Source of the DNA: Macrocystis pyrifera
Lineage: Eukaryota > Sar > Phaeophyceae > Laminariales > Laminariaceae
Length of the DNA: 64,000 bases
Assembly (NCBI GenBank): GCA_031763025.1
Contig: JASSKH010000045.1
Span: 310,001 to 374,000, forward strand
Direction of reading: 5' to 3'
Shown in pieces: positions 35,603-44,797 of this stretch (its first letter is position 1; every line of letters starts with the position of its first letter). Under the pieces are notes generated by a model, which was not told the DNA's origin, did not search any database, and worked only from the letters and a program-made list of their open reading frames with translations. The position numbers were made by a program, and so were the translations under genes.

Positions 35603-35760
35603 TTTTTTTTTATAAATTGTGAAATACGTCAGCTGTGAGTTCGACTGATTAAATAGTTGATACTCAACTTTGCAAGCTGCGTAATACGCCTGAAAACTAA
35701 AAAAGCACGTCAGCTGTGAGTTCAACCGATCAGTCGATACTCTACTTTGCAACCTGCGTG
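35603..35760 (+). repeat. Dispersed 'GTCAGCTGTGAGT' repeat, tandem 1.7 copies
   Basis: A full copy at 35603-35690 and a diverged second copy at 35704-35760. It has the same orientation as the copy at 32029, and the two bracket the copia/gag-like debris 3.5 kb apart. Confidence 0.8.
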
Positions 35761-36325
35761 AACCGTTCGCGCGTTTTCCATATTTTTTAATTTCCGTCTT
35801 TCAGCAGACACACGAAATAAATGCGGCACAATTTCAACGACGCTTTTATCGTGCATGCGCGACGAATTCTTCTCGAATTGAATAATCGAAGGCGGCCATG
35901 ACACATCGTGAAGAAACTAGTGGAGAGTCCATGTCGCAATGAACGAATACGTTGTAGCAGAAGTACTGATAGTGCCATGCTCGTACGTAGTGCATTGCAG
36001 CAGCACAGCACCCATCATCGAGAGGTTTGTTGGTGAACGTTACTCGTTACCGATAAAAAAATATTTTTGGTTCCATGGTTTACACGTGTGTTCATTTGCC
36101 TCATTGGGCCGCATTTAGGCAAATGTATTATCGAGGATAAAGTATAGAATTCGGGGAAGTTGGTATGGTCTGCGTGTGGTTCCACTATTGACTCATACCA
36201 TTGCTTCCGTGTCCTCTCGACTTTGGTGTACTGGTGTAGTGCAGTACGAGTAGTCGCCAGCGCGTGTCACGGGGCTTAGACGAGGCAAAGCTACTGTGGT
36301 CACCATATAAGTGTTGTGGTAAGAA
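35761..36325. other. Intergenic; upstream region of IF-3
   Basis: No coding pattern. No certain TATA box or initiator could be assigned to the IF-3 gene. Confidence 0.5.
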
Positions 36326-36720
36326 ATGGCCTCGAGGCTACTTCGCCACGACTGGCGGCCTGCATGTCGTCTACGCCGGCCTTTCAGAGAAACTCGTGCT
36401 TTGTTTTTAGCGGCTACCGGTCCTTATCTCCCTGCACGAGCGTCATCCCCGCAAACTTCGCGAATACAGCACGCTACTCCTGGCCCTGCTATTTCAGGGT
36501 GGGGGGTTGGAACGCAAGCACGTGCATGGAGCACAACAGGGGCGAACATCAGTACCGATGCGGTAGGCTTTGCTGTCGGGCGGCTTGGCGCCAGCAGGCT
36601 GCCTTCGGCGATGTCACCCCTGCTTGGTGGCTGTTGCTGGAGAGGGGAGGGCGTGGCGCTGTACGGAACTCCTTTGGCAACGAGATCCGTCAGTGGGGGA
36701 CGCGCAAACAGCAGTCAGAA
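36326..36720 (+). CDS. IF-3 exon 1 (targeting leader)
   Basis: The ATG sits in AAGAAATGGCC. 131 codons plus two bases, rich in Arg, Ala and Ser, ending NSSQ before donor GTGAGTGTG. The overlapping frame from 36316 runs past the donor and shows no motif. Confidence 0.75.
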
Positions 36721-39700
36721 GTGAGTGTGCTTAGCTTGACGATGCAATTTGAAGGCTGTTCCGCTGCAAGTTGCTTCTGTTGTTTCGCTGCTGCTGTGAC
36801 GCTGCTGATGTTGCAGCCTGGTGTTCGAGGGGTGGTTGTATACGTTCTCATTGTTGTGCTGGCGGGCACTTGTTTCGCCACTTGTTTCGTGCCTTGTTCC
36901 TTGCGAGTGGTGTGTCCTCTGTCCTGTGTCTTGCTTGCCCAAGCGTTAGCCCAGCAGGTCTTGTCGGCATGGCTTAAGCCTTGCCATCGCCATCTCTGCT
37001 TGCTGCTGCAGTGCTGCAGTGCGTGCATCGCTGAAATGCTCCGGCTGTGTCCTTGTGTTCGTTTGCCTTGGATTGTATTTGACGTGTTTGCAGGACAAGT
37101 ATAACCAGTAGTAGTCAGGGTACACCAGTACGTACTTGATTGAGGACCAGGCGTGCCCATGCATGTATTCAAGACTGTCGTGATCACTCTGATGTTGTAA
37201 TGTAAGCACCCTTTAATCATTAATACAAGTACAATATGAACAACCAAACATTAGTCCTTATCTTTCCGGAAGAAAGGGTACCTATAGTAAGGGGTACTGC
37301 TGCTGTATTTTCTAACAGGAGCTTGCTGACACATGGACAACAGCACAGCAGTAACTTTTATCAGTGATAGAATACCACTTGGGCCTTGCGCCGGACCTCG
37401 CAACGTGCGCGTTTTCCTCGTGTCCTCGTACACTAAACAGTACTATTAATAGTGCTATTCATTTACTGATGGCCGCAGTGCAATTGGCAGTGCAATTGGA
37501 AGTGCAATCGGTGAGTGGCAGAGCTCGGTCCTGGTCCAGAGTGTGTACTGCCAGTAGCGTGCTGACAGCATACTCTCTGTGTAGGGTGCTGTACTGGCAG
37601 TACTGCCGGTGCTGTACCGGCTGAGGGAGCTACAAGGGTTGTCAGTGTATATATTTACGTATCGTATCGTCCCACGATAACGCCTCGACTATAGTGGAAA
37701 CCCACCACATTACGCAGCGCCGAGAGAGAGCACGCGAAACAGAAGAGAGAGGGGAGAGAAGGAAGGTGACTGTGAGCACGATGGACGAAGCCGCGTCAAC
37801 CTCTGACGGCTTGGGTTCTGTAGATTCCTCCTTGGTCCCATCGTTCATTTGTCCGCTTTTTCTCATTTCTCTTTATATAGTCAACGTACATATATCGCAT
37901 GACTCAGAATCGCCGCGACCGGTTTTTCGGCTTCGGCTCGGCCGAAACAGTGCATTGTTTGGGTGGCATCTTACGCAGCTACTGTAGTGCATTATGTACT
38001 GGCGGCTGGGGCTGCCAAGCGGGCAACAGCACGTGCACAAGCGGCGGCCCCACGTACATGAACAGTTCGAGTCGGGTGACGCAATGCTGCCTTGCATACG
38101 GCTGCAGGTTGCGGCAAGGTTGCATACTGCTGCTGTATGATTTTTATAGTATCGAAATGCGGGTCCCGATCAACTTATGATACAAACGAGTGCGTGGAAT
38201 CCTGCTGTACGACACTGCTATACTGTGTAGTAAGCTCTTGACTCACCACAAATGTTCGGCATCGATGTCGTATCTACTGCTGTCTGTTAGCTTACACTCG
38301 ATACCACCCGCGCTAAAGTATTCCTGGTAACTATTAACAGTACTGGTATAGCACAACCCTGTGGTCGTGCAGCTAGTGGTCAAGCAGCTAGCAAACGAGG
38401 TAGGGTCAGCATGGCCTGGGGCTGTTTTGCAAGCACTCCTATTGGCAGCAAAAAACGGCGGTGAAGTGTCAACGGTAGTAGTGGTGGAGTATTTTACCCC
38501 CTCGTGGTCAATACTAATCTTTAGCTTTGCAAGCTGCGATATTGCGTAATTTTATACGCCAATCGTGCTTTTTTATCTTTTGTACTGTGTTTTTTCGGTG
38601 TGTCTTTTCGTCTTCTCGTTTTCCATTTCCTTGACTGTGTCGCCTTTTCGCTGTCTTTTAGGTTTTTCCTACTTCCGTTTCCTCTGGTGTAACGTCCTTT
38701 CGTTGTCTTTCGTTGTGTATTCGTTTTGGTTTATTGGTGCAAACACCGGGTCTGGGGTCTGTCCGACCCAGGCTGACGAACAAGGCCATCAAAGCCCGGA
38801 CGGTGATGCTCGTCGTCGAGAAGGCCGATGGATCGAAGGAGACTACCGTCGTGTCTAGGAAGCAGGCGCTAGCAGCTGCGATGGCGGCCAACCTTGACCT
38901 CGTTCAGGGTGAGAGATAGAGAGATAACAGTCTCTTCATGCAGAACACACAACACATGAAGCATGGAGCATATACAACACGTATAGCACATTCAGCGCAT
39001 ACACACCTAGTATGCCCTTCGGTTACAGTAGTCTAACTCGAAGCAGATGTCGGAGTGGGTGCAGGAATGTAGATATGCACGGTGTCGGCCAGCGCGAAGT
39101 CTTAGCGTCACAGGTGCTTTGTGCGTGAATTTGTGCGCAGAGGTTCCACCAAAACCTCGAAACTCGAAATCTGGAATCTGGTTCGATCTACCTCGTGTTC
39201 TCTGTTTAGTGTTCACTGCTTGTGGCACGGCAGCAATGATTTTTGCGTCCTAGGCTGCCGCCGGTGCTTGACTCACAAAGCTTGTATCCCGTCGTGCGCT
39301 CGTGCGCTCGTGCATTCATGCATTCAATTCATGTATTTCATCGAGCCCTTCCTTCCTTCCTTCCTCCTTCACTAATGTCTTACCTTTCTCGCCTAATGAA
39401 TTGGTGCTACTTACATCCTGCTCGATGGTGGACTAATAAACCAATCAGTGAACGCGAAGAGCAGCCCTGTGGTGTGCAAGCTGATGGACTTTAAGAGGGA
39501 GGAGTACCGCATAAGGAGACTGGCCAAGGCTACCTCAAGGAGAGTACAGAAGACCAAGGAGATACATATGAGGGTACGCTATACATACACCATACGACTA
39601 TAAGCCAAGCGAGTTGCTACTTTTTACGGTCGCCCTAATTATAAGGTATATAATGACGAGAGAAACGACTTGCTATTCTGTTCAGCCGCCTAAAATGTAG

Positions 39701-42700
39701 GGCATGCCTTTTAAAAAATTGGACATGCCTTATTAAATATATAGGGCGCGCCTTGTTTTTTTAGCTGGGTGAAGCCAGAGATCCTATAGAAGCTCTGAAG
39801 CCGGAGATCGCGCCGCGGTGGATACTCTTCGGTTTTTCTTTGCTTCCTTTTGCAAGCAGCGCACACAGTTGATGACAGTTACTAATATGTTACCAGGGAA
39901 ACTTTGTGTTGGTACCGAAATAGTTGGATATTTCCACAGCAATCTGTATAAAACGCATCGATGTGATATCCAGCTTAAAACTGTGTGATGCGTCCGACAC
40001 TACTGCTGTTACGATACCAATATCCGACAATGCCGTCACCACTTCCAACACTACTGCTGTTACGATATCCAACACTACTGCTGCTGTTACGATGTCCAAC
40101 GCTACTCCCTCAATATCCAACACTACTGCTGTTACGATACCCAACATTACTACTGATGTTACGATATCCATCCCTACTGTTACGATATCCAAACACTACT
40201 GCTACGATACCCCAAAACTACTGTTACGATATCCTACACCACAATGCTACGATACCCCAACACTACCGTTACGATATCCTACACCACACTACTGCTGTCG
40301 CGTGTCGACATGTCGCTGCAGGGACTGATCGGCGATCACGACTTCGAGCGGAAGGTCAACGACGTGAAGAAGTATTTGGACAGGGGCGACATGGTTAAGG
40401 TCAGAATTCCTGAGATAGTTGGAATAGTTGCCTGGTCCGTACGTTGCAGAGGATAGACAAGTGGGTAGACAGATGGATACATGTGTGGATGGATGGATGG
40501 ATGGATGGATGGATGGATGGATGGATGGATGGATGGATGGATGGATGGGTGTATGGATGGATGGGAGGATGGATGGATGGATGGATGGATGGATGGATGG
40601 ATGGATGGATGGGTGTATGGATGGATTGATGGATGGGTTAATGGATGGTTGGGGGAGTGAATGGGGGTCGGATGAGTCACTAGATGCGTAGGTAGCCTCG
40701 TGTTCTTGCCCCGATTGTCGCAGGTTATTGGCGACGGTTCGACGCGATGGGGGTGCTGTAGTTGACTTGGTGGCTCGGAGGTACATACTCGCGTAGGGAG
40801 CGAGCGCTGTGATTTGCCGTGTGTGCTGACGTTACCTCCGACCGGTATCTCCAGCAGTACATACCATCAAAATGGACGTTTGCGCCCGAATCTGTTGCCA
40901 CCTTGTCCAGTAAGCCCTGAACGGACACAGAGTAGCCCCTTGCATCCTTTGTTTTTACTGTCTTGTTGATACTCAGCAAGCCCACAGTAGGGGTACCACT
41001 TTTTAATACCAGGTGTTTCCTGACAAGTTGAGCTCCTCAAGTGAGCACCTAGCGGTTAGTGTGATACTGTTTCTCGTATATTTGTTGTAGGACTTGGGAG
41101 TGCATAGTGCATAGCTGGTAGCAACGTTGATGGAGATGCGCGAACAGGCTTGTTCGAAGTCATGCTTTCGCTGATTGGCTGATTGCTGATGATGACCTCG
41201 TGTAAGGAGCACAGAACAAGATGGTCTACTGCTGCTGCTGCTGTTATCACACCGAGTCATGGCCATAGTCTAGTTTGGTGGTTACATGACAGGCTCCGAT
41301 AATTCTAAAGCGGAATAAAAAAACACACGTCAGGAAGAAAACAAAATCACCTGCTATATGAATATGACGTGCGCAATGATTGGCCTGCCTCACCTGCCGT
41401 GAGTATGTGCACGAGAGAGATGGCGAACATTCCGTACTACCTGGTAGTGTTACGTGAAGTGACTTCTACGTGCGTATTATAACGTCTATACGGTATCTGT
41501 AGAAAGAGTCGGCACGAAGTGAAAAGGGACATGCCATACACATATACAAGAACCTTATAAACGTACATCAGTGCAACATGTAAATCTCTGGAGGGAGTAG
41601 GCACAAGGGAGATGCGAACATGCCATACCAATGGCAAATTGGTTGTATTCCATACGTACATAGTATCAGGTATTCATGTAACGGTACTGTCTACATCTTA
41701 ATCTATAAATGGTGGTTTTTTTCCAGGTGGTGATGGAAGCTCCGATGTCGCTGCTGAAGCGCTCCCTCCACTGCTTGAGGGACCTGCAGGACAAGTTCGA
41801 GGAACATATGGACAGCACCACGGTGCGATATACATGGCCCTATGACATGGCCCTGTTCTGGCTACTGTACGTAATGACTCCTGTTCCTGTATGTAACTAT
41901 TCCTGTTCCTGTACGTAATTACTCCTGCTCCTGTACGTAATTACCCCTGTTACTGTACGCAATTTCTCCTGTGCTACTTCTGTCAAAGTTCCTACGACTG
42001 TAGTATCAAGTATTAACAGATACCTGGTATTTCGGTTGAGCCTCGTTTGTCGATGCTCCTTACTGAGGAACACGCAGATAGCACCACGGTGCGATACACA
42101 CGACCCTGTGACGCGGCCGTGTTCCAGTACCCTAGTTTGGTGTTGTAGTGCCCTAGGTACGTGCTCCAGTACCCCAAGTACGTGCTCCAGTACTCTAATT
42201 ACGTGATCCAGTACCCTAGTTGCGTGTTTCAGTACCCTACAGCAGTAGATAGACACGTGCTCCAATACCCTGCCCTAGGCACGTGGGCCAGTACCCTACC
42301 CTAGCCACGTGCTCCAGTACCCTAGCTACGTGATCCAGTACCCTAGACACGCGCTTCAGTGCTCTAATTGCGTGCCCCTGTGCCCTAGTTACGTGCTACA
42401 ATGCCCTAGGTACGTACGCCGATACTCTAGTTACGTGCTCCAGTACCCTCCCTACGTTCGAGCGAAGCGAGTTTCTAATGTACACGGCCGCCTAAAATAT
42501 ACCACAGGGCACCTCATGACGCCTTACCCTGGTGCCATGTTACGTAGGGCATGCCTTACCTATGAGCTGGTCAAGCCGGACATCCGACATCCGAAGTATA
42601 GGAAACTTGAATTCAGAGATCTGCGCCGCCCGACCTAAAATCTCCGAAAATGTCGAATCTCCAAAAAAAAAGTTGTAGTACTGCCTTCCACCAATGCACA

Positions 42701-44797
42701 AGTCGACGACAGTTTCAAATAGCCTGCAGCGCACGAGTTCCTAGCGAGAGCTACCCTATCTGTGTGCTGCTGTACGTACGTACTTTTTATTGTGCGATTT
42801 TTTACATACTTGCTGTTGATAGATTGTCCCGTGTTCTGCAATTGTCAATGCTGCTGACAATTTCACCGCATGTCTGTCCGTAAATATAAACACTGTTTAT
42901 TGTTCACGTCAGATTCCAGATGGTGATTGTATTGCCGGACAGAGACACAGAGACAGACACAGACACAGACGTCACAGATGTTACTCTGTGGAGATGTCCC
43001 CCCGCCGCTCTCGCTCTGTGTCTCTAGGTATCTCTCTGTGTGTCCCGCTCCATACATGCCGACGACTCGCTACAGCAGTAGGTTCTGATGCAGATGTTAC
43101 TCGTGATGATTACACCCCCCCCTCTACGTTTCTCTCGTATCTGTATGCGTGTGATACGATACATACCGACGAGTCGCTAGATTTTGATGCAGATGTTACT
43201 CGTGGTGATATCTTCCTCCCTCCCTCTCGATACTATCCGATGACTCGCCAGGTGGTGATGAACCCGTCTGCTGGGGGCAACAACGGCCTAAACCGCCGGG
43301 AAGTGCTTTGCACTCCTAAAAAGGTGAAGGTACCCGCCAAAGAAAAAAGACAGCCGCCAGGAACGGGGGCGTTGGCAGCTGGAAAACTGTACACGCCGCC
43401 TCACCTTGTCGGGGGAGTTTCCGGAGGGATTGATCAGAGCGCGGTGCTTGAGCTTGTGGGAGCAGGAGAGGGGCAAGAGAGAAACCTTAATTCGGTGTCC
43501 GAATCTCCTGACGCAGATTCCGATCACGAAGACCCGGAAGGTCTAGAAAATTCGGAATATATTTCGGAAGATGATTCGGGCGAGGAATCGGACGGGGAAG
43601 AGAACGGGGAGCGTGCCGGCGGAGAGAAAAAAAAGGTCATTGAAAGAGTCGTTGGACCTGGAAGATGCTCTGCTGTGGGAGATGTCGCAGAACCCAAATT
43701 ACGGGGAAGAGGTGGATCTTGCAGCAGAATGGGAACTGTCTAAGGCTCGCAAGAAGGGCCCGAGGGGGGAAGCGGACGCCAAAGGCAGGGCCAAGGATGG
43801 CAGCGTCAAGCGCGGTGCCGACAGGAAGACGGGCAAGTGGAGGACCGCGGGGGGTGGCAACGTCAGCGAGGCAGCCGATGAAGAGTTGGATGACGACTCG
43901 CGCCGCGACAGACCAACCAAGCGAAGGGAGGGGGGAAGAGGAGAAGGAGGAAGCGCCGGACGAGGAGGAGCCGGTGGAAGGGGGTCAGGGTCAGGCGGGG
44001 GCCACGGTAGAGGCACCCCTCATAGCCTAGCGGGGACCGGACACTCTGGAAACTTCCGGTGGGAGGGAGGGCGAGGGGGATTCTCCGGGCGGGGACGTGG
44101 ACACGGGGGCAGGCTGGGAGGCAATGGAGGGGATAGGGGGGTGGACGATGACGGAGAGAGGAGAACGCCCTGCCCCCCGCCACCCGTGCGGTCGACCCCG
44201 TACAAATGGGGACCAACGTCGAAAAGCGAGGGGCAGGGGGCGACAGCGGCAGCGGCGGCAGCGGCAAGGGTGCCGGCGCCGCCGTTGGTGGTTACCCCAG
44301 CCGCCATATCGCAGGCATTGGGTGAGAGAATCGAACCGCGCAGAGCAGAAGCGGAAGCGCGCCAGCTGGGGGAACAGCAGGGGGAGGAGGGGGAGCGCCG
44401 AGGAGGCAGAGGTGGTGGCGGCTTTGACGCAGATAGGGGTGGGGCACAACGAGAGAAGTTTGGAGGGGGGGGTACGGCGGCGGCAGCGGCGGCGGCGAGA
44501 GGTAGTGGGGGTGGTGCTGGTACTGGTGGTCAGCAACATGGATCGGCTCCTCAAATGCCGGCCATGAGCCTGAAGGGGTGGACGAGCGTGGCTTCTACCG
44601 ATCGGTTTCAGTTCCCGGCTGCCGCGCCGACCGCCTCCTCCGCGGCGACCGTTCCCTCGCGAGAAGGGTCAGTTCATGTTAGTCGTAGCCATGGGGGTAG
44701 TAGGCCTGGTGATAGTCTTGGGCATGGCCGTGGTGATAGCGACCGTACGTCTGCCGAACGCGAACGTGAGCCAGATAGCGCGGGGGGTGGATCGTAA
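36326..44797 (+). CDS. Translation initiation factor IF-3, organellar (probably mitochondrial), with long RGG-rich tail
   Basis: Exons: 36326-36720, 38772-38908, 39449-39573, 40322-40399, 41727-41822 and 43252-44797. All junctions are GT-AG with matching phases (2,1,0,0,0). The first ~130 residues are Arg/Ser/Ala-rich with few acids ([20 protein letters not shown]), a mitochondrial-type leader. The IF-3 N-domain follows ([39 protein letters not shown]), then the C-domain ([32 protein letters not shown]) and its last strand (TTVVMNPSA). IF-3 binds the small ribosomal subunit and keeps subunits apart during initiation. Unusually, the domain is followed by an acidic and then RGG/Gly/Ala-rich tail of about 500 residues, with a frame change at 43627-43634. 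No ASAFAP-type plastid signal is seen. Confidence 0.88.
38772..38908 (+). CDS. IF-3 exon 2 (N-domain)
   Basis: Acceptor CCGACCCAG. Encodes [15 protein letters not shown] and [18 protein letters not shown], the conserved IF-3 N-terminal strand-helix. Donor GTGAGA, phase 1. Confidence 0.92.
39449..39573 (+). CDS. IF-3 exon 3 (N-domain end and linker)
   Basis: Acceptor [28 protein letters not shown] is the most diagnostic IF-3 stretch, followed by the basic linker ([12 protein letters not shown]). Donor GTACGC. Confidence 0.96.
39590..39820 (+). repeat. Dispersed GGGCATGCC repeat in IF-3 intron 3
   Basis: Shares GCGAGTTGCTA, GCCGCCTAAAAT, GGGCATGCC and AGCTGG(G)TGAAGCC blocks with 42455-42640, and the GGCATGCC core with 5263-5660. 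Confidence 0.65.
39995..40290 (+). repeat. 24-mer minisatellite abutting IF-3 exon 4
   Basis: About twelve units of ACTACTGCTGTTACGATATC plus CAAC-type spacer, with TAC/CTG slippage. It ends about 30 bp before the exon 4 acceptor. Confidence 0.9.
40322..40399 (+). CDS. IF-3 exon 4 (C-domain start)
   Basis: Exactly 26 codons, [12 protein letters not shown] through [11 protein letters not shown], phase 0 at both ends. Acceptor GTCGCTGCAG, donor GTCAGA. Confidence 0.95.
40485..40655 (+). repeat. TGGA tetranucleotide array
   Basis: More than thirty TGGA units with a few GGTG/GGAG variants, starting about 85 bp after the exon 4 donor. Confidence 0.97.
41727..41822 (+). CDS. IF-3 exon 5 (C-domain helix)
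   Basis: 32 codons, [20 protein letters not shown] then [12 protein letters not shown]. Acceptor TTTTTTTCCAG, donor GTGCGA. The joined sequence RGDMVK-VVME continues the IF-3 C-domain strand. Confidence 0.88.
41868..41970 (+). repeat. ~19 bp minisatellite in IF-3 intron 5
   Basis: Five units of CTGTACGTAATTACTCCTG-like sequence. Confidence 0.8.
42066..42125 (+). pseudogene. Stray copy of the IF-3 exon 5 end and donor
   Basis: GAGGAACACGCAGATAGCAC then CACGGTGCGATACAC mirrors 41799-41848 (GAGGAACATATGGACAGCAC then CACGGTGCGATATAC), covering the last ~8 codons, the donor and ~25 bp of intron. It is a partial duplication located 265 bp downstream. Confidence 0.8.
42120..42460 (+). repeat. ~21 bp minisatellite in IF-3 intron 5
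   Basis: About fifteen variants of GTGCTCCAGTACCCTAGTTAC. The array begins where the stray exon copy ends. Confidence 0.9.
42455..42640 (+). repeat. Dispersed GGGCATGCC repeat in IF-3 intron 5
   Basis: Second intronic copy of the family seen at 39590-39820. Shared blocks include GCCGCCTAAAAT, GGGCATGCC, AGCTGGT and AAGCCGGA. Confidence 0.65.
43252..44797 (+). CDS. IF-3 exon 6: domain end plus acidic and RGG-rich tail
   Basis: Acceptor ACTCGCCAG. Frame 1 starts VVMNPSAGG (end of the IF-3 fold) and becomes acidic ([18 protein letters not shown]), reaching an A8 run at 43627-43634. Beyond it, frame 1 loses character and stops at 43743. Frame 2 instead continues protein-like ([20 protein letters not shown]) into Gly/Arg repeats with [12 protein letters not shown] and FSGRGRG motifs, Ala runs, and a TAA at 44795. 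One surplus A would reconcile the frames. RGG tails usually bind RNA (known); a role here is inference. The alternatives are a natural stop at 43743 or a second, overlapping gene. Confidence 0.65.

Noticed and set aside
32029-35760. A complete LTR retrotransposon with the direct repeats as LTRs
   Set aside because: On the - strand the pol fragments would precede the gag-like ORF, the reverse of any copia or gypsy order, and solo copies occur elsewhere. The parts are more likely separate.
38361-38549. Open frame before IF-3 exon 2, as a possible extra IF-3 exon
   Set aside because: Exon 1 (phase 2) joins exon 2 directly in frame, and this stretch shows no IF-3 or leader character.
40289-40786. 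- strand frame with Ile-His-Pro-Ser repeats
   Set aside because: Translation of the TGGA array in an IF-3 intron.
42988-43251. Upstream part of the frame containing IF-3 exon 6, as coding
   Set aside because: It contains CTCTGTGTC-type repeats and a duplicated 'GATGCAGATGTTACTCGTG' segment. The acceptor at 43251 gives the right phase and the conserved VVMNPS join.
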